A DNA stretch of 64,000 nucleotides from Balanoglossus misakiensis (GCA_040954595.2 CM082581.2:9672001-9736000); one strand, 5' to 3'. Positions 30,478 through 45,400 are shown, numbered from the stretch's first letter. The notes: generated by a model from the letters alone, not told the origin. Made by a program: numbers and translations.

Positions 30478-33400
30478 CCGCAAATGAAATCTTTGTCCTT
30501 GCTAATTGTGCACATCGTTTGTGTCTCAGTTTGAACAATCTCCTAACTGAGCTAAAAGTGTATTCATCAACTTGTCAGAAGAATCAAGAGAAGAGACGCC
30601 TTGTCTCTTCGCACAAAAGATTCCTTCACTTGAATCTTGAAATACGACCTTGCAAGATTTTTGCTTTCTTAAAGAAATGTAAAAAAAAAATGATATATTG
30701 CATGGTGGGTCAAGTCTTGACTTTGTCTTTAGGCCTGAAGTTTATTGAACTCTCCAGGGCCGAAGATTCGTTGAAACATGAATGCGTAATATTTGCGCGC
30801 ATACTTATCTGACACATGACTTAACTTACACACACACGCACGCACGTATACACACGAAATTGCTTGACAGTGAATGAAATTCACCCTTTTATGCATTCAG
30901 GGAGCGATTCGGTTCCCGAACTCCACAAATTGCTCCGAAGGTTGCACTCAGCTGCGCGACAATCAAACAGCTTGATTTCTCGCGAAAGTCGGGGCGATTT
31001 CTGGCGCTAATGCCGGGACAATAGGCAGCCCAGAAGAAAGATCTAGATGCGGTGCAAGGACGTGAATGGAGAGAGAGAGAAAAAAAAACGCGACGAGTAA
31101 TCGAATTGTAGTGTCTACTACGCCATTGTGTGTAGCGGCGTTGCAACGGCAGAATACACATAACCCCGTCTCTGCCCGACAAATTGCATTTATTGGGGGA
31201 GTTTAGTGCGTTAGCCAGCTAGCCACATAGCCGGAGGCCGTGACTCCAAAGCCGGCATCACGCCGCGAGATCACTGACATCACGAGTATTCAGGGAAAGA
31301 CGCAGATGCGGAACACTACCGACTTTGGTCTGTGCATTACTGATTCCAATACACCATCAAGTAGCTGTGACGTTTTCTTTTTTTCTGGAAAGATAATCTG
31401 CGAACAGAGAGTTTACATTAAATTCTTTGTTCGTGACCGTACCGTCACTAACTCAATTTTGTAGTGACGTAATGAGAGACAACGCAAACCATTTTCCGCT
31501 GATTGTAGTCTTTTGTTGGATATGTCACATTCTATTTATCCATCAGTGATCGCCATATAAACACATGAACGTTTCTTTGATATTGAATTTCGCTTGTGAC
31601 ATCATTAAATACTACTGGAGAACCTTTTATCGCCAAATATCGGCCGTTGCTCCTCCGACAACGTACGGTTGTTATTCTTTTGACTTGTGAGAATGCTTTT
31701 TTGGAGCTCTGTGAGAGTTAGAAGACAAGACCCCAAAATACGTTTCAGTTTGTTCGGACTTAAACTGATATATGTAAAATATACACTCTCTCAACAATAA
31801 CAGCAGGAGAAACATCATTGACGCGATCAGCCAATATTGCGACCAAGGTCAGAGTCATGTACGAATATAATTCGATGTGATCTGAGTCACACTAGCCTAC
31901 CCTGGGTCACAGCAAAATTAGCTGACGCATACATCGCCTTCTTCCAAGGGGCGGCATTGCGCAAAAGTGCACCAGAACTAAATTTACCCAAATCTAGTCA
32001 CTTTCGCATATTGCAGAAAATCACATTCTGGCGACGTTTTTCGTCGGATCGACTGCCTACGTCAGAAGAGCAGGAAATTTCATCAGCTGCGCTAAAACGG
32101 CGAGATGACGACCCGAGTGCTGTGTAAGGCATTCGCAGCCAGGACGATGAACTTCTGAGAAATTGCGTTTATCTAAACAAATGATTTGTGTTTTCTCTCG
32201 TTGCACAATGCAGATGAGGGCTGCGTGTTGCCGGCATAAAAGCTCAGGTGTCCTACACTGCGATCAGTTTACACACACACAACAATGAATCATCAGCAAC
32301 ACGGTCCAAGAAACGAAAAAAAAAAACTGCTTCGCCCTGGGTTCGGCTACTTTCGGAGAGTCATCGTAGGCGAACGCCGACGAAGTATCATGCTGGGCTA
32401 ATGGATGGAGTTGTCAATAGACTTGGATATATTTTTTTTCGGGGTTTATGATTCATCGCTCATTACACGAGCGTTCCTACGTGCAAAGACATTAATTCCA
32501 TACTTTTATGTGCGTATGTATATATTGTGTGTCTTTATTGGACAAGCAAATTCAATATCCGGTGCCGCGTCTGTGCAAATACACATGACAAGACAAGTTT
32601 CAGCGTAGTCAGTACACTGTAATGTGGGGTGTCAATTCAATTTCCATTGTTAAGAGATTTCACACGTGCACACGAAGGGGGTGTTTTATATCAATTGGCA
32701 TTAAATTGCGTGTCATGGGCATAGTTACAGACCATGTTGACACATCAGTAATTAGACAGTATAGATACCGTCTCCGCGCCAGATAAGATTCCTGGCAAAA
32801 CGAAGCTAAATTTCGTCGAAAGGGACAATTTTTCATTTTTTTACTAAAAGACTATACTATGACGTTGGAAAAACTTAAGGTACAAACCAAACTCCAGTCT
32901 CCAGTCTTAGAACTTAGGGTACAGTTATGCGGGTCGTACACACATCATGATGCGCGCCACAAACGCTCAGCCTTATAAGATTTACACGTAAAAATTGTCG
33001 GATCTATGCGCAACCTCTTAAAGCTTGGAACCAATGAGTGCGCCCGGCGAAATGATAAACTTCGCTCCCAATTCTTTCCAAACGACATGACGTCACAATA
33101 TAGGGCAAGACCTCTGTTCGAGTCAATGGCATAAAACTTGATTCCTGTGTAACGCTATTCTTTGAATTGTATACAAGGCTCAAGCTCAGTTAGGACCTTA
33201 GTAGGCCTAATCATATAAACCGATTCTTAACGGGAACTGAACGTATGTATGTTCGATCCAATCAAACAATTCAGAAAAAGACAGCGTTTGAAGTAAAAAC
33301 GGATCATTTATCCGGAATCTGTAGAATACACCCGAAACCTTGAATTTCGACAGTGTATGCATATAAAAAGCACAAGAAAATCGACGTTTGACATTTTCGA

Positions 33401-35275
33401 TTGAACGGGATCTGTTTGTGGATGATGGCCATGGCCTAGAAATGGCAAACGTTACTGATTTTAAATTCATAACACCGATATAAAAGTTTTACACATTTTA
33501 AACACGTCATCCTATCAAGACACGAATATAATTTAGTATATCTGTCAGTGAGCCACCCTCACTCGCTCTTAGTCTATCAGCGTGGTCGTTATCCCAGCTT
33601 GACGCTTCTCTGCTATAGCGAAATTGCTTGTGTAAAAATCAGATTGTCCACGTGTTTGAGACAATATATTATCACTGATCGGAATACTACGCTTAGGGCT
33701 AACAAGCTATGGGGGGAGACTTCTGAATGCAATGCCTATAGTACCGGACTGTGTCACATTATTCTGAAGTAAAATGACCAATTTGGAATGACAGTTATGG
33801 AGTCATGTGAAATGAGATACGTGGCCGGCTAAAATTAGCACGCGATAAACTGTGTCAACATTTACAATACATTCAAGAGACCACAGACGTCCCGACACAC
33901 GTGAGAGAGAAATGTCACCCCTACGGGAGGGGCATTGCTGCCATCTTGGCGACACCTATTAAATTCTGAATTGACAGTAATAGGCAAGTGTCAAATCGCG
34001 TTCCCATGTCTGTAAATTATTGTAAATGATGTATACAGTTTGATCCCTGATGCCAAAAAAAATAATTTCATAATTGCTTCCTCTTAATATTACCAGGTCA
34101 CTTGACTGTCACGCACAGGGATGCCCCCTAAGTGACCAGTGAATGTCAAATTTCGCGAAAGGAGCATTATATTGAAACAAGGTGTGTTGACTAGGTGACT
34201 CATCACGTAAATCACTTAACGGTCACTTGGGGATAGTAACGATACAGTCAAAAGAACTCCACCTTTCACAGCGGTTCAAGTCACTGTCCATGCAGTAGGA
34301 CCACCGGAAGTTCTCACTGATTAGACTTCCTGTCCTTGTAGGTTCGTCCAACAACTGGAAGAAATGGCTTTTAAAATTCGACTATCACATTGATCTTAAC
34401 ATGGCGTACTTTTCTAGAGTGTAGTTGGGGAGAGGGCAGAGGATATTCATTGGGGCGGATAGCACGTACGTAACCAGTGGAATGCCGTGATGTAACGAGA
34501 CAGAAATAACTCGGAGATTTCCCAGGACATGCCCCGGCCCGGTCACTAGTGCGGCCAGACCAATATAACATTCTGGCTTATCACAGAAATATGTGTGTCA
34601 GTTTGTCGATCATATTTATCATATTTTGTCAATATACACAGGCGCTATTTTCATCTCTCTGTATCGTGTCGGATCTCTGCGAAATCCGTCTACGCAGTCG
34701 TGGTCCCTTTTTGTGGCACCGGCGACGATTCTTGCGGTTTTAACTATAAAATTCTTCGGCTCGTTTGTACCGGTCAATGACGCGAATCCGAAAGCGACAC
34801 GAATCCGAACTGGACAAAAAGAGGCGCTAGATCAAGACGACATACAACTGAATTTACTTCCTGACCGGCTGGACCGCGATGCTGGGGACACACACGTTGG
34901 GCTTTGAGCTGAATTCCGGCCAGTCGGGGGAACGTCGCTGAATGTCGTCGGTTGTGGCTGTAATGTGATTTTTTACGAAGGTAATAAATTGTGAAAGAGA
35001 TTCAATACACAAACGATGTCAATTATAGTATACGACGACGTGGGATGAGTGACTAAATAGATGCTGCCGACGCCTAACCTTTCGGTAATGTAAGATGTTT
35101 GAGCTTTGACGGAATGAAGTTCCAGTTAATAGTATCAGTTTGAAAAACGCTCGAAGTAGACTTGAATAACTCTTAAATTTATCCACCGAGTAGAGGCACT
35201 ATGCGATTGCCCAAGACGCGTGCCCAGCACGAGTCCCATACCTGTTGCAAGTTCGTAGAAGACGCAACCTCTACG

Positions 35276-35283
35276 TGACGTCA
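35276..35283 (+). promoter_or_regulatory. CRE/ATF site upstream of FGF-A
   Basis: Full palindromic TGACGTCA, 70 bp upstream of the FGF-A TATA box. A proximal CRE of this type usually binds CREB/ATF factors; binding here is inferred. Confidence 0.55.
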
Positions 35284-35352
35284 TTAAGTAATAGTTCCGT
35301 CGCAGTTTTCCTCGAGTGTGGGCGTGTCACATGTCAGCGGTGGCACAAAACG

Positions 35353-35360
35353 TATATAAA
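35353..35360 (+). promoter_or_regulatory. TATA box of FGF-A
   Basis: TATATAAA, with a transcription start expected near 35385 and a 5' UTR of about 170 nt. The same octamer precedes the other two FGF genes. Confidence 0.75.
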
Positions 35361-35553
35361 CCCGTCCCCTCAGCGTTTCGGTCACTGTTCACCAGAAGCT
35401 AAAGAAGGAATCGCCGACATATCGATACCATCTCCGAAACAGCTGATATCGCCGAGTTTTGTCCGATAGAGATAACACAGTTGACAAGGACACCGCCGCT
35501 TCCCAACCAAGCAAACACTCTGTAGTGAGGTGGAGAGACTACCCGTTTCAGGC

Positions 35554-38294
35554 ATGGAACTATCGATTGCATACATCACCCGCTTGTTCACAGTTTTAGC
35601 AGTTTTCATCGGCACATCATCGGCTTATCCCGTCAGCGACTCCACGAGTAAACTTCTAGCAGCGCTGTTTTCCGATGAGCTTATACGAGAGCCTCGTTCC
35701 ACGCAAAATTATAAAAAATTGTACTGTTCAACGGGCTTTCATCTGGAGGTTTTGCCCGACGGCTCCATGACAGGAGTACGAGGGGACGGGGGAGAATATT
35801 GTAAGTATACAGCTAAAGAATTCAGTGAAAACCTCAGATTACTTTTGAGATTATTTTTTTCTGTAAAAACCTACCATATCATGATGTGGTCTCATTAACT
35901 CGGGCCTTTATCATGATTGATCAAGTTTAACGACGATTTTGACGGTGTGTGTCGAAAATGGCGGTTTGGCTTAAATATTGGCATGCGTTTTTATTGGAAT
36001 TTCACAAAAGGCAAATGGACAAAAGTGTGGGGAAAGTTGGGCGGGTTATTTTGTGCCCCTTGTTTACGTCCCAAGGTAACGGCAGAGACATTCACCCCCC
36101 TCTCAAACAAATGGAGTTTATTTTCAAACACGGACAATACCGCGTGTTGGCGGCAAGTATCCCAACTATCCCAATTCAGGAACACCACCAAAAGCCCTGG
36201 TGCACCATTTCGTTCAATCGAATCGGTATTTGCAAGTACTGCGGAGAAGGAATGCCGGCCGGGGTGATTCAAACAAATTCAAATTGTTTGGAAACTCCGA
36301 ATCCACTTGACTCCCCGCCGACAGCCGGGGGGAAACCGCCTCGTGGGCAGTCAGACATTGCGACGTTTTGACTTCAAAGCACTAAGCAATAGCTCATTTA
36401 TGTAGTAGACTCTTGATATAGCTGCCGGTTTGAAGGAAGATTTTGTTCATTCGTCGAGCCTGCTGATGTCAGTGACACTGCTGTCAGATTCTCTGAATGC
36501 GTTGCCCTCTCTCATGTTCGTTTCATTCGAGGGCCCGGTGACATTCATGTGCCCCGAACCGTTATGTCAACAGCGGCTCATGTGTGGAAAGCGACTACAC
36601 CAATAGACATGTATAAAACGCTCAACAAAACCCGACGTGATGTTGATTTTAATGCTGATATCCTCTTTCTTCTTCTTCTTCTCCATGAATTTATAGCTAT
36701 ATTCGAGATTGTGTCGCCGCGGCTAGGATGGTTCGCCTTCCGCAGTGTGGCGACGGGACTCTACATAGGCATGGACTCAAACGGAAACATGTACACTACA
36801 GAACTGGTAAGTTATCTGATGAAATTCCAAGTGGTGTCGATGTCAAAATTACGTGTGTTGTCTAAATGCAATTCAAACAGTGGAAATTGACTTTCTAGTT
36901 ACTTGAAGCGCAATTCAAATGAAAAAGATGACGCAAAAGGCTTTCGCTTTCTCCAGTCAAACGGTCAAAGTGTCACTTTTTACTCGAATATCAAGATTTC
37001 AACAAGCTCATTATCGTTGCCTGAGACTTCAACACAAACTCATATACAGCCAGCCAAAAAATGTCTGGCTGGATATGCTGGGTCGCGAGGGGTCAACTCA
37101 CCACGGGACAAAAATGCTATCTCAGTGGCAAGCACCGTTTGATGCCATGACTTCGAGAGCATGTAACATAAAATGATATGAATCCGTGATGGGTGTTCCA
37201 CGTCAAGTTAAATTTTCCATGCATCGAGTCAACGTATACAATTCAGCCAGATCATCACATTCTGTGAAATAAGTCATGTATAGTCATGTCAAGTTCAATG
37301 ATGTCATCTCTACCGGAAATATTCTGTGTGATGACTTTACTCCGCGGTCTGCCATAAACAAATTATTTCCTAATTCACTTAAAACATAAACGTAGATGAC
37401 TGCAATTTCGAGACGCGGACATGGGCAACTGTGAATGTAGAATGTCAAGGACTGTCGCTGGGAGTGTGCCCATAGTAACAATCCGTCTAAAAAACGACGG
37501 TCGGTAAACACAGAAGCCTTGGAAACGGTGTTCGGGAGAAAGGACCCGTTGTCCTCAGTTAGGTCAGTGGCAGCGTCGGTCCATTCGGTTACAGTATACA
37601 AGAAGTATCGCCTCCGGAGATTTTGGACAATTACAAAAAAATATCGCTCCGTGTTGTCAATGTCAGTATCCGCCTAACCTTATAGGCCCCAACAGTGCTC
37701 ACAAGTGAATTCGCACAATTTAGAACAGGTGTGGAAAAGAGTTCGGGAATAGAGAGGTTCATTGGATTGTTTGATTAGCCGGAGCAACCGGAGCAGCGCC
37801 ACCGAGCGAACTACAGAGGGAGAGAGAAGCGCAGGAGTCGACGGATTGTCGTGTAAAAATTGGGTGAAAAATAGCGACATCATTGATGGCGTCGGGAAAG
37901 ATAACAAGATTTCACAATTTAATCACAGCTGCGCCAGTAATAATTAATGTAGCCGCTCTTATTAACCAGTTATTCATGGCGATGTTAGTATTAAATTTAT
38001 GTCTAAATTCCTCCTCTTTTTTTCTCTTTTTTTTTGACTCCACAGACTGGCACATCGGTTGTCACCAACTTTGAACTGTGTTTCAAGGTCACTAGACTGG
38101 ATAACCTGTTCATCGCCTTTTCGTCGATGCTGTACCCGCAGGCAGACCCGGCCATTTTCAGGGGAACGGGCGTGTCGGAGTCGGAGCACCCGCCCCAGTA
38201 TGCCATGGCCATCGACAAAAATGGCCACGTAAGGACAACCCTCAACTCGAACAAAAGGATGACACATTTTCTGCCGCGGCCGGTGCGGCAGTAA
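35554..38294 (+). CDS. Fibroblast growth factor (FGF-A of a tandem cluster)
   Basis: Three exons, 35554-35800, 36697-36806 and 38046-38294, phases 1 and 0 as in typical FGF genes, giving 201 residues. A signal peptide is seen at residues 1-24 (FTVLAVFIGTSSA, then YPVS). The beta-trefoil core begins LYCSTGFHLEVLPDGSMTGV, close to the FGF consensus LYCRTGFHLQILPDG. Exon 2 gives SIFEIVSPRLGWFAFRSV and GLYIGMDSNGNMY. Exon 3 keeps the core Cys (ELCFKV) and ends MTHFLPRPV, the hallmark FGF C-terminus. Secreted ligand for FGF receptors. The heparin-binding loop around GHVRTTLNSNK has fewer basic residues than paracrine vertebrate FGFs. The start is the ATG before the hydrophobic leader. Orthology to a named FGF subfamily cannot be set by eye. 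Confidence 0.92.
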
Positions 38295-39445
38295 ACGAGA
38301 TCCCCGAAAGAAAGACAGAAACACCTCAAACATATCTGCGGACTTATGTGGACGAAAGTCTTAAAAAAAGCTCAAGAGAAGGCTCGGAGACGACAACAAC
38401 AACAGCAACAAGAACAAGAACAACAACAACAACAACAGCAAGGAAGCATATCGAGAGATTGCTGGTACAACGTCCGAGCCAATTCTCTCAGTGCCAACGC
38501 CAGGCTGCACTGGACAATGTGAATTAACCACTCGAGTACTTGGTCATTGAGTTCGAACATTTAAAGATAACGACAGCTATTAATCACGAATGGCACTTGT
38601 AGTATTTTCAATTAACGACACCAAGTTTCGGGACCCCCTTCATTCCAGCGCCGCCGATCAGATCATTCCAACACGAGACACCATTGCTCTATTCTGTAAT
38701 TAGTTTAGAACCCATTAGTACGCAAATTTAACTCACAACTTGAATTAACGAAAAAAACTAGTCGAGCGTGATTACCAAATTCCCGACCAAAGAGTTCCCT
38801 GGGGGAAATCGCTTTTAAATTATCATTTAAAACGACCATCTTTTTACCGTCAAAAGATGAGAATTTTTTTTCAACAAGTGGCTTATTTCGAACAAAATTT
38901 GGAAGACCAAGATGCGATAAACTTTCCCGGCGTTCGTCATTCCAAAGCCGAGGAGCACCCGAACAGGGTCCGAAGCGGTTCGCCAGCCAACCACCGTGCA
39001 GATTCACCACGAAACAAAAGGGACATGCCACAAATTATTCCAAGGGAGGGGCACCTCACTGCCGTAAAAATAAGACGCATTTTATAATTGCGCAGATGAA
39101 TACAGAGAAAACGCTATTTTTAAAAAAAAGATTATTTATTTGTATTATATTTGTACTTTACAAAGTCGCGTTTTTAAGACGACTTTCCACGACATTTCGT
39201 CGATTAACGATTGAAATGCATCGTTATAGTAATTATTCCTTATTAATTTATTGTGGTTCGATATATATTATTGTGGTCCAAGATATTTATTATTGCTGTG
39301 ACTCTATTAAGCCGTCTATTTATTACTTTTTGTCGTTTCACTGTACATTTTAACTTTTCATCTGTCACTGGATGGCGGGTGTCTAATGTGGTTCATATTT
39401 CTTTTGCCTTCGACAAAAAGCAATAAAATTGTCGAATTACTATAA
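38295..39445 (+). other. FGF-A 3' UTR with CAA repeat and AU-rich elements
   Basis: From the stop codon to AATAAA at 39422-39427 (cleavage expected about 20 nt later). It contains an imperfect CAA/CAG/AAC repeat at about 38390-38443 and several AUUUA pentamers near 39240-39325 within very AT-rich sequence, typical of unstable growth-factor mRNAs. Length about 1.15 kb. Confidence 0.65.
39422..39427 (+). promoter_or_regulatory. Poly(A) signal of FGF-A
   Basis: AATAAA immediately followed by ATTGTCG and then GT-rich sequence (CCCGTTGTCTCC), a plausible cleavage context. Confidence 0.65.
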
Positions 39446-42400
39446 ATGAGATGGACCCGTTGTCTCCTTTTCCCCCGATTGCCATAACCTGCAATTGCCC
39501 TACACCGACACAGTCAAAAGAACGTCCAGAGAAAATCGATTAACACTACAATGGAAAAAGAGATAAATGGCAGAGCAACTTTCACTATATTTTGATGAAC
39601 TTATATCATTCTATATCTCTCTTATGCTTAGTCTCTCAAAACATCTCTCAACATGTTGCCATTTTATTCATCGCTGCCTCACACACAATATATTTGTCAA
39701 CCATACAATTGGAGACTATTTGGGACTCCTCTGCTATGCACACCGCCCATGGTAACGTCGATTCTTTGTCAATTTGTCATCGGGGGTTCCTGCGCCGCTC
39801 CCTCGCGGCTAAACACACCAAACGCTTGGCCAAACCCAGTCAATTCACCGTTACCTGTGTATACATGGCCCGAAATATGTACTTCGGAACAAACTTCGCG
39901 TGTACCGTGTAAACAAAGCTAGGCCTAGACCCTGCCCTAAAATACAATAGAATGTCCCCTGCCACATACCGCGAAAAGTAGGCCGTGATGATCACATCCC
40001 TGCGGGTGAGCAACCCGCTGGTAGAGAATGACGCCATGCAGTACGTGGCATCCTTGAAATAAAATTACCGTTCCTCTGTCGAACCTAGTTGTTGAATTCG
40101 CAAAGAAAAGGTGAGACACTACAACATGGGGACACTCTTGCGAGACCACACCTGGTCTGGCGGACAATATCCAAATAGTCAAGGAGAAAGCCTCGGACCA
40201 GAGGCAAAAACCACACATTTATTTCTGCGATTTCCAATAGCGTCGACAAGACACGCTAATAGACTTCCCATTGTGTTGGTAGCACAGAACAAACCGATGT
40301 AGACGTAGAGTATTCTGTAGTATGCATTCAACTCGACAAAAAAACCTGGCAGCTTACAAGTTATAGGTGTCACCACTCTCATCATGATGTATAAATATTT
40401 TAGTGAGAGTAAGAGTTGTTGCGACAATAAGTGTCTTCAATTTATTTGCAGAATACTTTGACACCCGTCTTTTATCCCCACGTGTTTGATCTCACCAAAG
40501 GGCCAGTGCTTATGACAGCATATTTAACATTCGTTAATTTCACTTGCTTCACATCCTGTCCCAAGGGCCAATTGCTCAGGCCTGTTTCACTCTACTTATG
40601 TGGAAAAATCATTATTATCAGCGACTTTGTCACCTGCTGTCACTCTATATGCATTCCCAATGGCGAATCAGTGGAGAATGGCAATTGACTGCGGCAGATG
40701 ATAGACGCTGGCTAACCAGAGTCGTGTCTCAGCCCCCCGGGGGTTTGGGAACTATAGGTGATGTTTGGAATAAATTCCACATTTATTTAAACACGCAGCT
40801 TGGCTAAGAAAACGTTTGGTTAAAATGTTGATTATTTCAACAAGTTTCAATCCATTTGATTTCTTCTCTTGGAGCAGCTCAGTAAACTATAGTAAGAGTA
40901 TACACATCACCGACAAAAAGAGCAGGCGATTTCGTCAATGCGCACACGGAGAACATCACCATGCGCTCTCGTTTGTGTCAGTCATGGATCGCACGCACGC
41001 GCACGCACGTTTCCATGCGATGTTTCAGATGCTGGAGACGCATCCTTATAACGGAGGGCACTCTAACTTTCCATTTTCCAACAGACGCCCAAATTGACTG
41101 AAAATGTCAAATCGCTCAAATCGGGGCGATTATGCCCACTCCTACTCTTGAACACAGCATCTGGAGGTGTGATGCGATATCGTCTTGCTAACGAACTCCC
41201 ATAAAATACAGAATTGAAAACGTGATACAAATAATGTTGTCACGTTGCCAAGCATTTTTTGTGTCGATGGACTAGCGAATGGAAAGGTGTTATTAACGAT
41301 TAGACCGCGATGGGGTAACATGCAATTCGTCACCATGGAAACCATTTTCTTCAAACGCAATCTTCTTTACAATGTCGGCGGGACATCCTAGTGAAGAATG
41401 CACTAAACCGCATCAGTCGGACTTAACACGTCATGTGGTATATGGGTCATCACAGGTCACTGTCATGGTAACTGCGTCTACAAATGCTCTTAGCGGAGGA
41501 GTCTCACTGTCGTATTGCGGAGGGTCATCTGAGTTCATCCGCGGATCCAAAGAACATCTCCAAGACGTGATATACGAAAGAAGACATCTTAAAGAATCAA
41601 TAAACTGACGCTACACTGATATAGTGGAGAGTACGTAAAGCGTCATTTGTTTTACAAAGTCTAGATAATTTTTGACCAATATTCGCAATTTCACGTGTCT
41701 TTTACACCATACAAAAATGCCAAAAATTGAGTTTTTATTGAAGGGACTTCCACTACATTTGATAGTACGCCGCAGGAAGAATACCCAAGGTCATCACTAT
41801 GGCAACTAATTCTGTTCCGCTCTACGGTAAATTATCTGTAATGTGAAGGGGTCACTTAAGGTCATCACGGAAACTGATTTTGTGCAATACGTGTTTCTCA
41901 GAGCGCCACAGCTTTCTTTTAAAGTCTATTCTTGACACACAAAGTTAGAGTCACGTTGCATAATGACCAGAAATAATTGTCATGGAAATTATACACCTGG
42001 CACTGGTCTGTTCTGTACGTCTAGACATTTCGGTTGAACTGGACCGAGTAGTGAACCCAGATACAGGGTTGTAAACGTGCTTGCTTGCAGCAAAAAAAAA
42101 ACCTTAAACGTGGTCAGTTTGCCCGATCTAAAAAGACGGGCGTCTTGTCTACTTATATCACGATGAGAAGGTTCGAGTATTGTCAAGAATATCCTGTGAC
42201 CGAACATGATTTTTAATCAAATGTCAGTGAAAATGACGGCAACTCTCAGACACGCACTGTCATCACGTGAAGTGAAGTGGGGGTCATCTGAGGTCACCGA
42301 TGTATTGGCCTTGATATTTAAGCGAGTGTCTTGAATTTGAATCAACCGACGTTACAACTGATTTGATTGGCTCGTTATTATCATGTAACCAGAGTTTCTC

Positions 42401-45400
42401 AGACTAAAGATAAAGATTTTGGTGGAAGATATGATGGGTTATTATATTACATGAGATTAAATTGGATTAGACTGATTTGGTCTAGTTTTGGTTTGGTTTG
42501 GATTAGATTAACATTCAGTTTGCACAATGCTGATGCGATCCCGAAGAAGCGTGCGATGCAGAAAAAAAAACCGTGTGCCTATCACCGCACCTCTTTATAC
42601 ATCTCTAATAGGGTATTCGGGATGGTCAAGAATTCAACAAAGGTGGCATATTTCTTTAAACTGTTCACTGCAATATGCGCGTGTGGCAGGGATCTTACAA
42701 TACACAGGACGTTGGCATTTCCACTCATGTCAAAAAAGCCAAGCGACATACAACTAGAGAAAATCAATTTACATCTCTACTCGCGTATATGACTCATCAA
42801 GCTTTAACAGACAAACTTGGTATAATGGACGAGAAGCTGATCACTTTCACGGAGAATAAAGTGGCGTATTACCTGTATCATGAAATAATGAATACGTTTA
42901 CACACAGTCACATGCCTCTGACACGCCAATGTCGGCAAAGTGAAAAAAAGTCGATTTTATTCTTTCCGAGGAGTGACGTGGTGTGGCGTTTGTACTGTTA
43001 ATTAACCGTGCCATTTTCGAGTTTTCCTTCTTTTGCGATGGAGTTTTGTAATAAATGATTACTTATTTTTCTTTGTTGATCATTCTGAGAATAAAATACG
43101 CGGAGAGCTACGCTAACGGTATATGTACGGTTGCTTCTGTCTGTCTCTGTCTGCCTGCACGTATATGTGTCCGTTTACCCATGCCTGCCCGCTCACAGGG
43201 TTGGAGAGATTTCAACTTGCACACAAACCGTCAGAATCGAAGATAAAAATCACTGCCTTTTGGTGCACTTTACTGATCACAGAAATACTGATAAAGTGTT
43301 CATAAATATGCAATTGGCATCCTCAGGCGACTATACAACTGCCTCATCCCTTCATGCTGAATGTGTCTCTCTCCACCGACTGACCTCTACTGCATCCGTT
43401 TCCACGAGCGCTTGCCTAATTGATCCCAAGGACGACACATGAAACCAGGAAATAGTCGGGATTCTAAGTGTAACTTCATAAAAAGCAAATTCAAGTTAAC
43501 GAGTTCCGACATGCGCGTCGGACGGTGTGTAGATAATCGAAGCAAGACGCGTCGGCGTCCTCATCATGTCCCATCAGGAATCCCTATACAGTTTTCTTGA
43601 AAAGCGCGTAACTCGGTTATCGGAGTTATAACAGCGGGTCAAAAGCGGTCATTTTTTTCTTTCTCTCTCTCAGACGAATGCGCGTGTGTGGAAGATGAGA
43701 GAGAAGAATTTATATGGATTTTGTCTTTTCATTATCTAACTTATCGTTCAGATTGAAATTTCTTTTCGTAAGGCCCTTCAGAACAAAACGATGACAGACA
43801 CCGACGGATTGGCTGGCACCTCCTGTAGAGGTGGCGGTCTGTCACAGTATGGGAAGCGGAAGATCCCAATTGGTCAACCGGAAACAGCGCAATTATTCTC
43901 CTTTCTCCTCTAAAAAACGAAGGGTGGGCTGCTAAGGGGGAAACTCACACAAAACGTTCCTACGCAAGACATTTTGTTGCTATGTCTTGGCGATCTTATT
44001 ATTTTCGTTGTTTGGAGTTCAATTTGAGACCGGACATCGTCGACACGTTCAAAATTTACAAAAAAAATCGCGCGGCCTCATTATGGCTGTTTCCGGCATA
44101 ATTCTGGGGCTCAGGACTAGCCTGTTTTATCAGCCGGGGTTTGGACAAACTCTTTGGGGGGGGGGGGAATAGATGAATCATAACGGCAATTTTGTTTTCG
44201 AGAGTGGACATCATACCGTGGACCATATACCACATCACATCTTGTTATATTTTGGGGAAAAGGGGGAAAGTCGTGCAGACAAAATGTACCTGTTGATTGC
44301 GGGATTTTACATACTAGATAACAGTTCATAGCAGAGGCGTAAAAGTAAAACTAAAAGCACAATCCATCACTTTTACTGCAGACTTGAAATTCGGATCACG
44401 TACATGTATGATGCAACTCTGATAAATTTCACCGTGTCGTCATTCTTGACGGACGTTCGATGTTGAGTGACAATTCGGTAAGACCTCGCCAAATTATTAC
44501 ACGTATTACACCTGGCGGATCTTGTCTGCTTCCTGCTATAGCCGGGCCCGCCGCCGTGTGGGTCCCTGGGGGTCGTCAAGTCGGTCAATGACCCGTCCAT
44601 GCTGCCGCCGTGTGTCCGTGAAGTGAAGGTGGTTACACTCTGAATTATGTAATACAGGAGTGGAAAGTCCACAGTATTCTAGTTCAAAGCGCAGGACATA
44701 ACCAAACAAGGTAAAATTGGCAGTCTCAGCGAATGGCGTGCGCGCGCCGCGGACTATCAAAAGCGTTTAAAACGGGGTGGTCTTGAATCGAGGTTCAGTT
44801 TATAGAGGCCGGCCATTATTATCGACGTTTATTTTATGTCGGCCCGGGGATACAAGTCGCTCCCAGGTGGACTGTTACAAAGCCATCTACGCAAAGCGCG
44901 GTATCTTTTGTGTCCATTACAACAAGGTAAAAGCTATATACACCTCCAGACGGGAAATTCACAGATCTCAAAATCCATTTAACGGAAAGAGATTTATTTC
45001 AAAGGAGTCACATCATTCGCCCGCTTTTTTATTAGATAATAAATCAGGAAGACTCACTCAAATGACGTTCAACTTGAATTGTTCGTTTCGCAAACTTCCG
45101 GCATTTTAAAGTTAAGTTCGTGTTGAAACCGATTAAAGCATAAATTAAATCTAAACTATCAAGGCAACTACACTATCCCCTGAAAGATGAGTGGATGGAC
45201 ATTATATTTCAAGATTTCTGATTCAGTTCGGAAGAACTCATGTTTCACCCTAAGGTGAACAACTCGGCACGTGATCATTTTAGTGTAAATAATAAGAACA
45301 CAAAATGTGTTTGTTGATTGTAAACATGCCCCGTCTCTGCGGCAGTTTCTCTGACCGAATAACAAAATCAGCGGTTATTGGCCACACACACAAAATGTGC

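Larger units (their letters stand above)
26536..35352. other. Non-coding interval between SNRNP27 and the first FGF
   Basis: 8.8 kb with no gene I can establish. It holds the SNRNP27 promoter at the left, a foldback at 28182-28245, a 408-nt minus-strand open frame at 28676-29083, a run of 12 C at 29266-29277, TGACGTCA sites at 29925-29932 (followed by CACGTG) and 33088-33095, and a CG-richer stretch at about 29640-30480 with several overlapping short open frames. FGF-A regulatory DNA is likely at the right end. Confidence 0.5.

Noticed and set aside
35917-36371. Two overlapping open frames of 117 and 141 codons
   Set aside because: They lie in FGF-A intron 1, overlap in different frames and show no domain or splice logic.
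38372-38560. Cys-rich small protein on the minus strand
   Set aside because: It is the antisense reading of the CAA/CAG repeat in the FGF-A 3' UTR.
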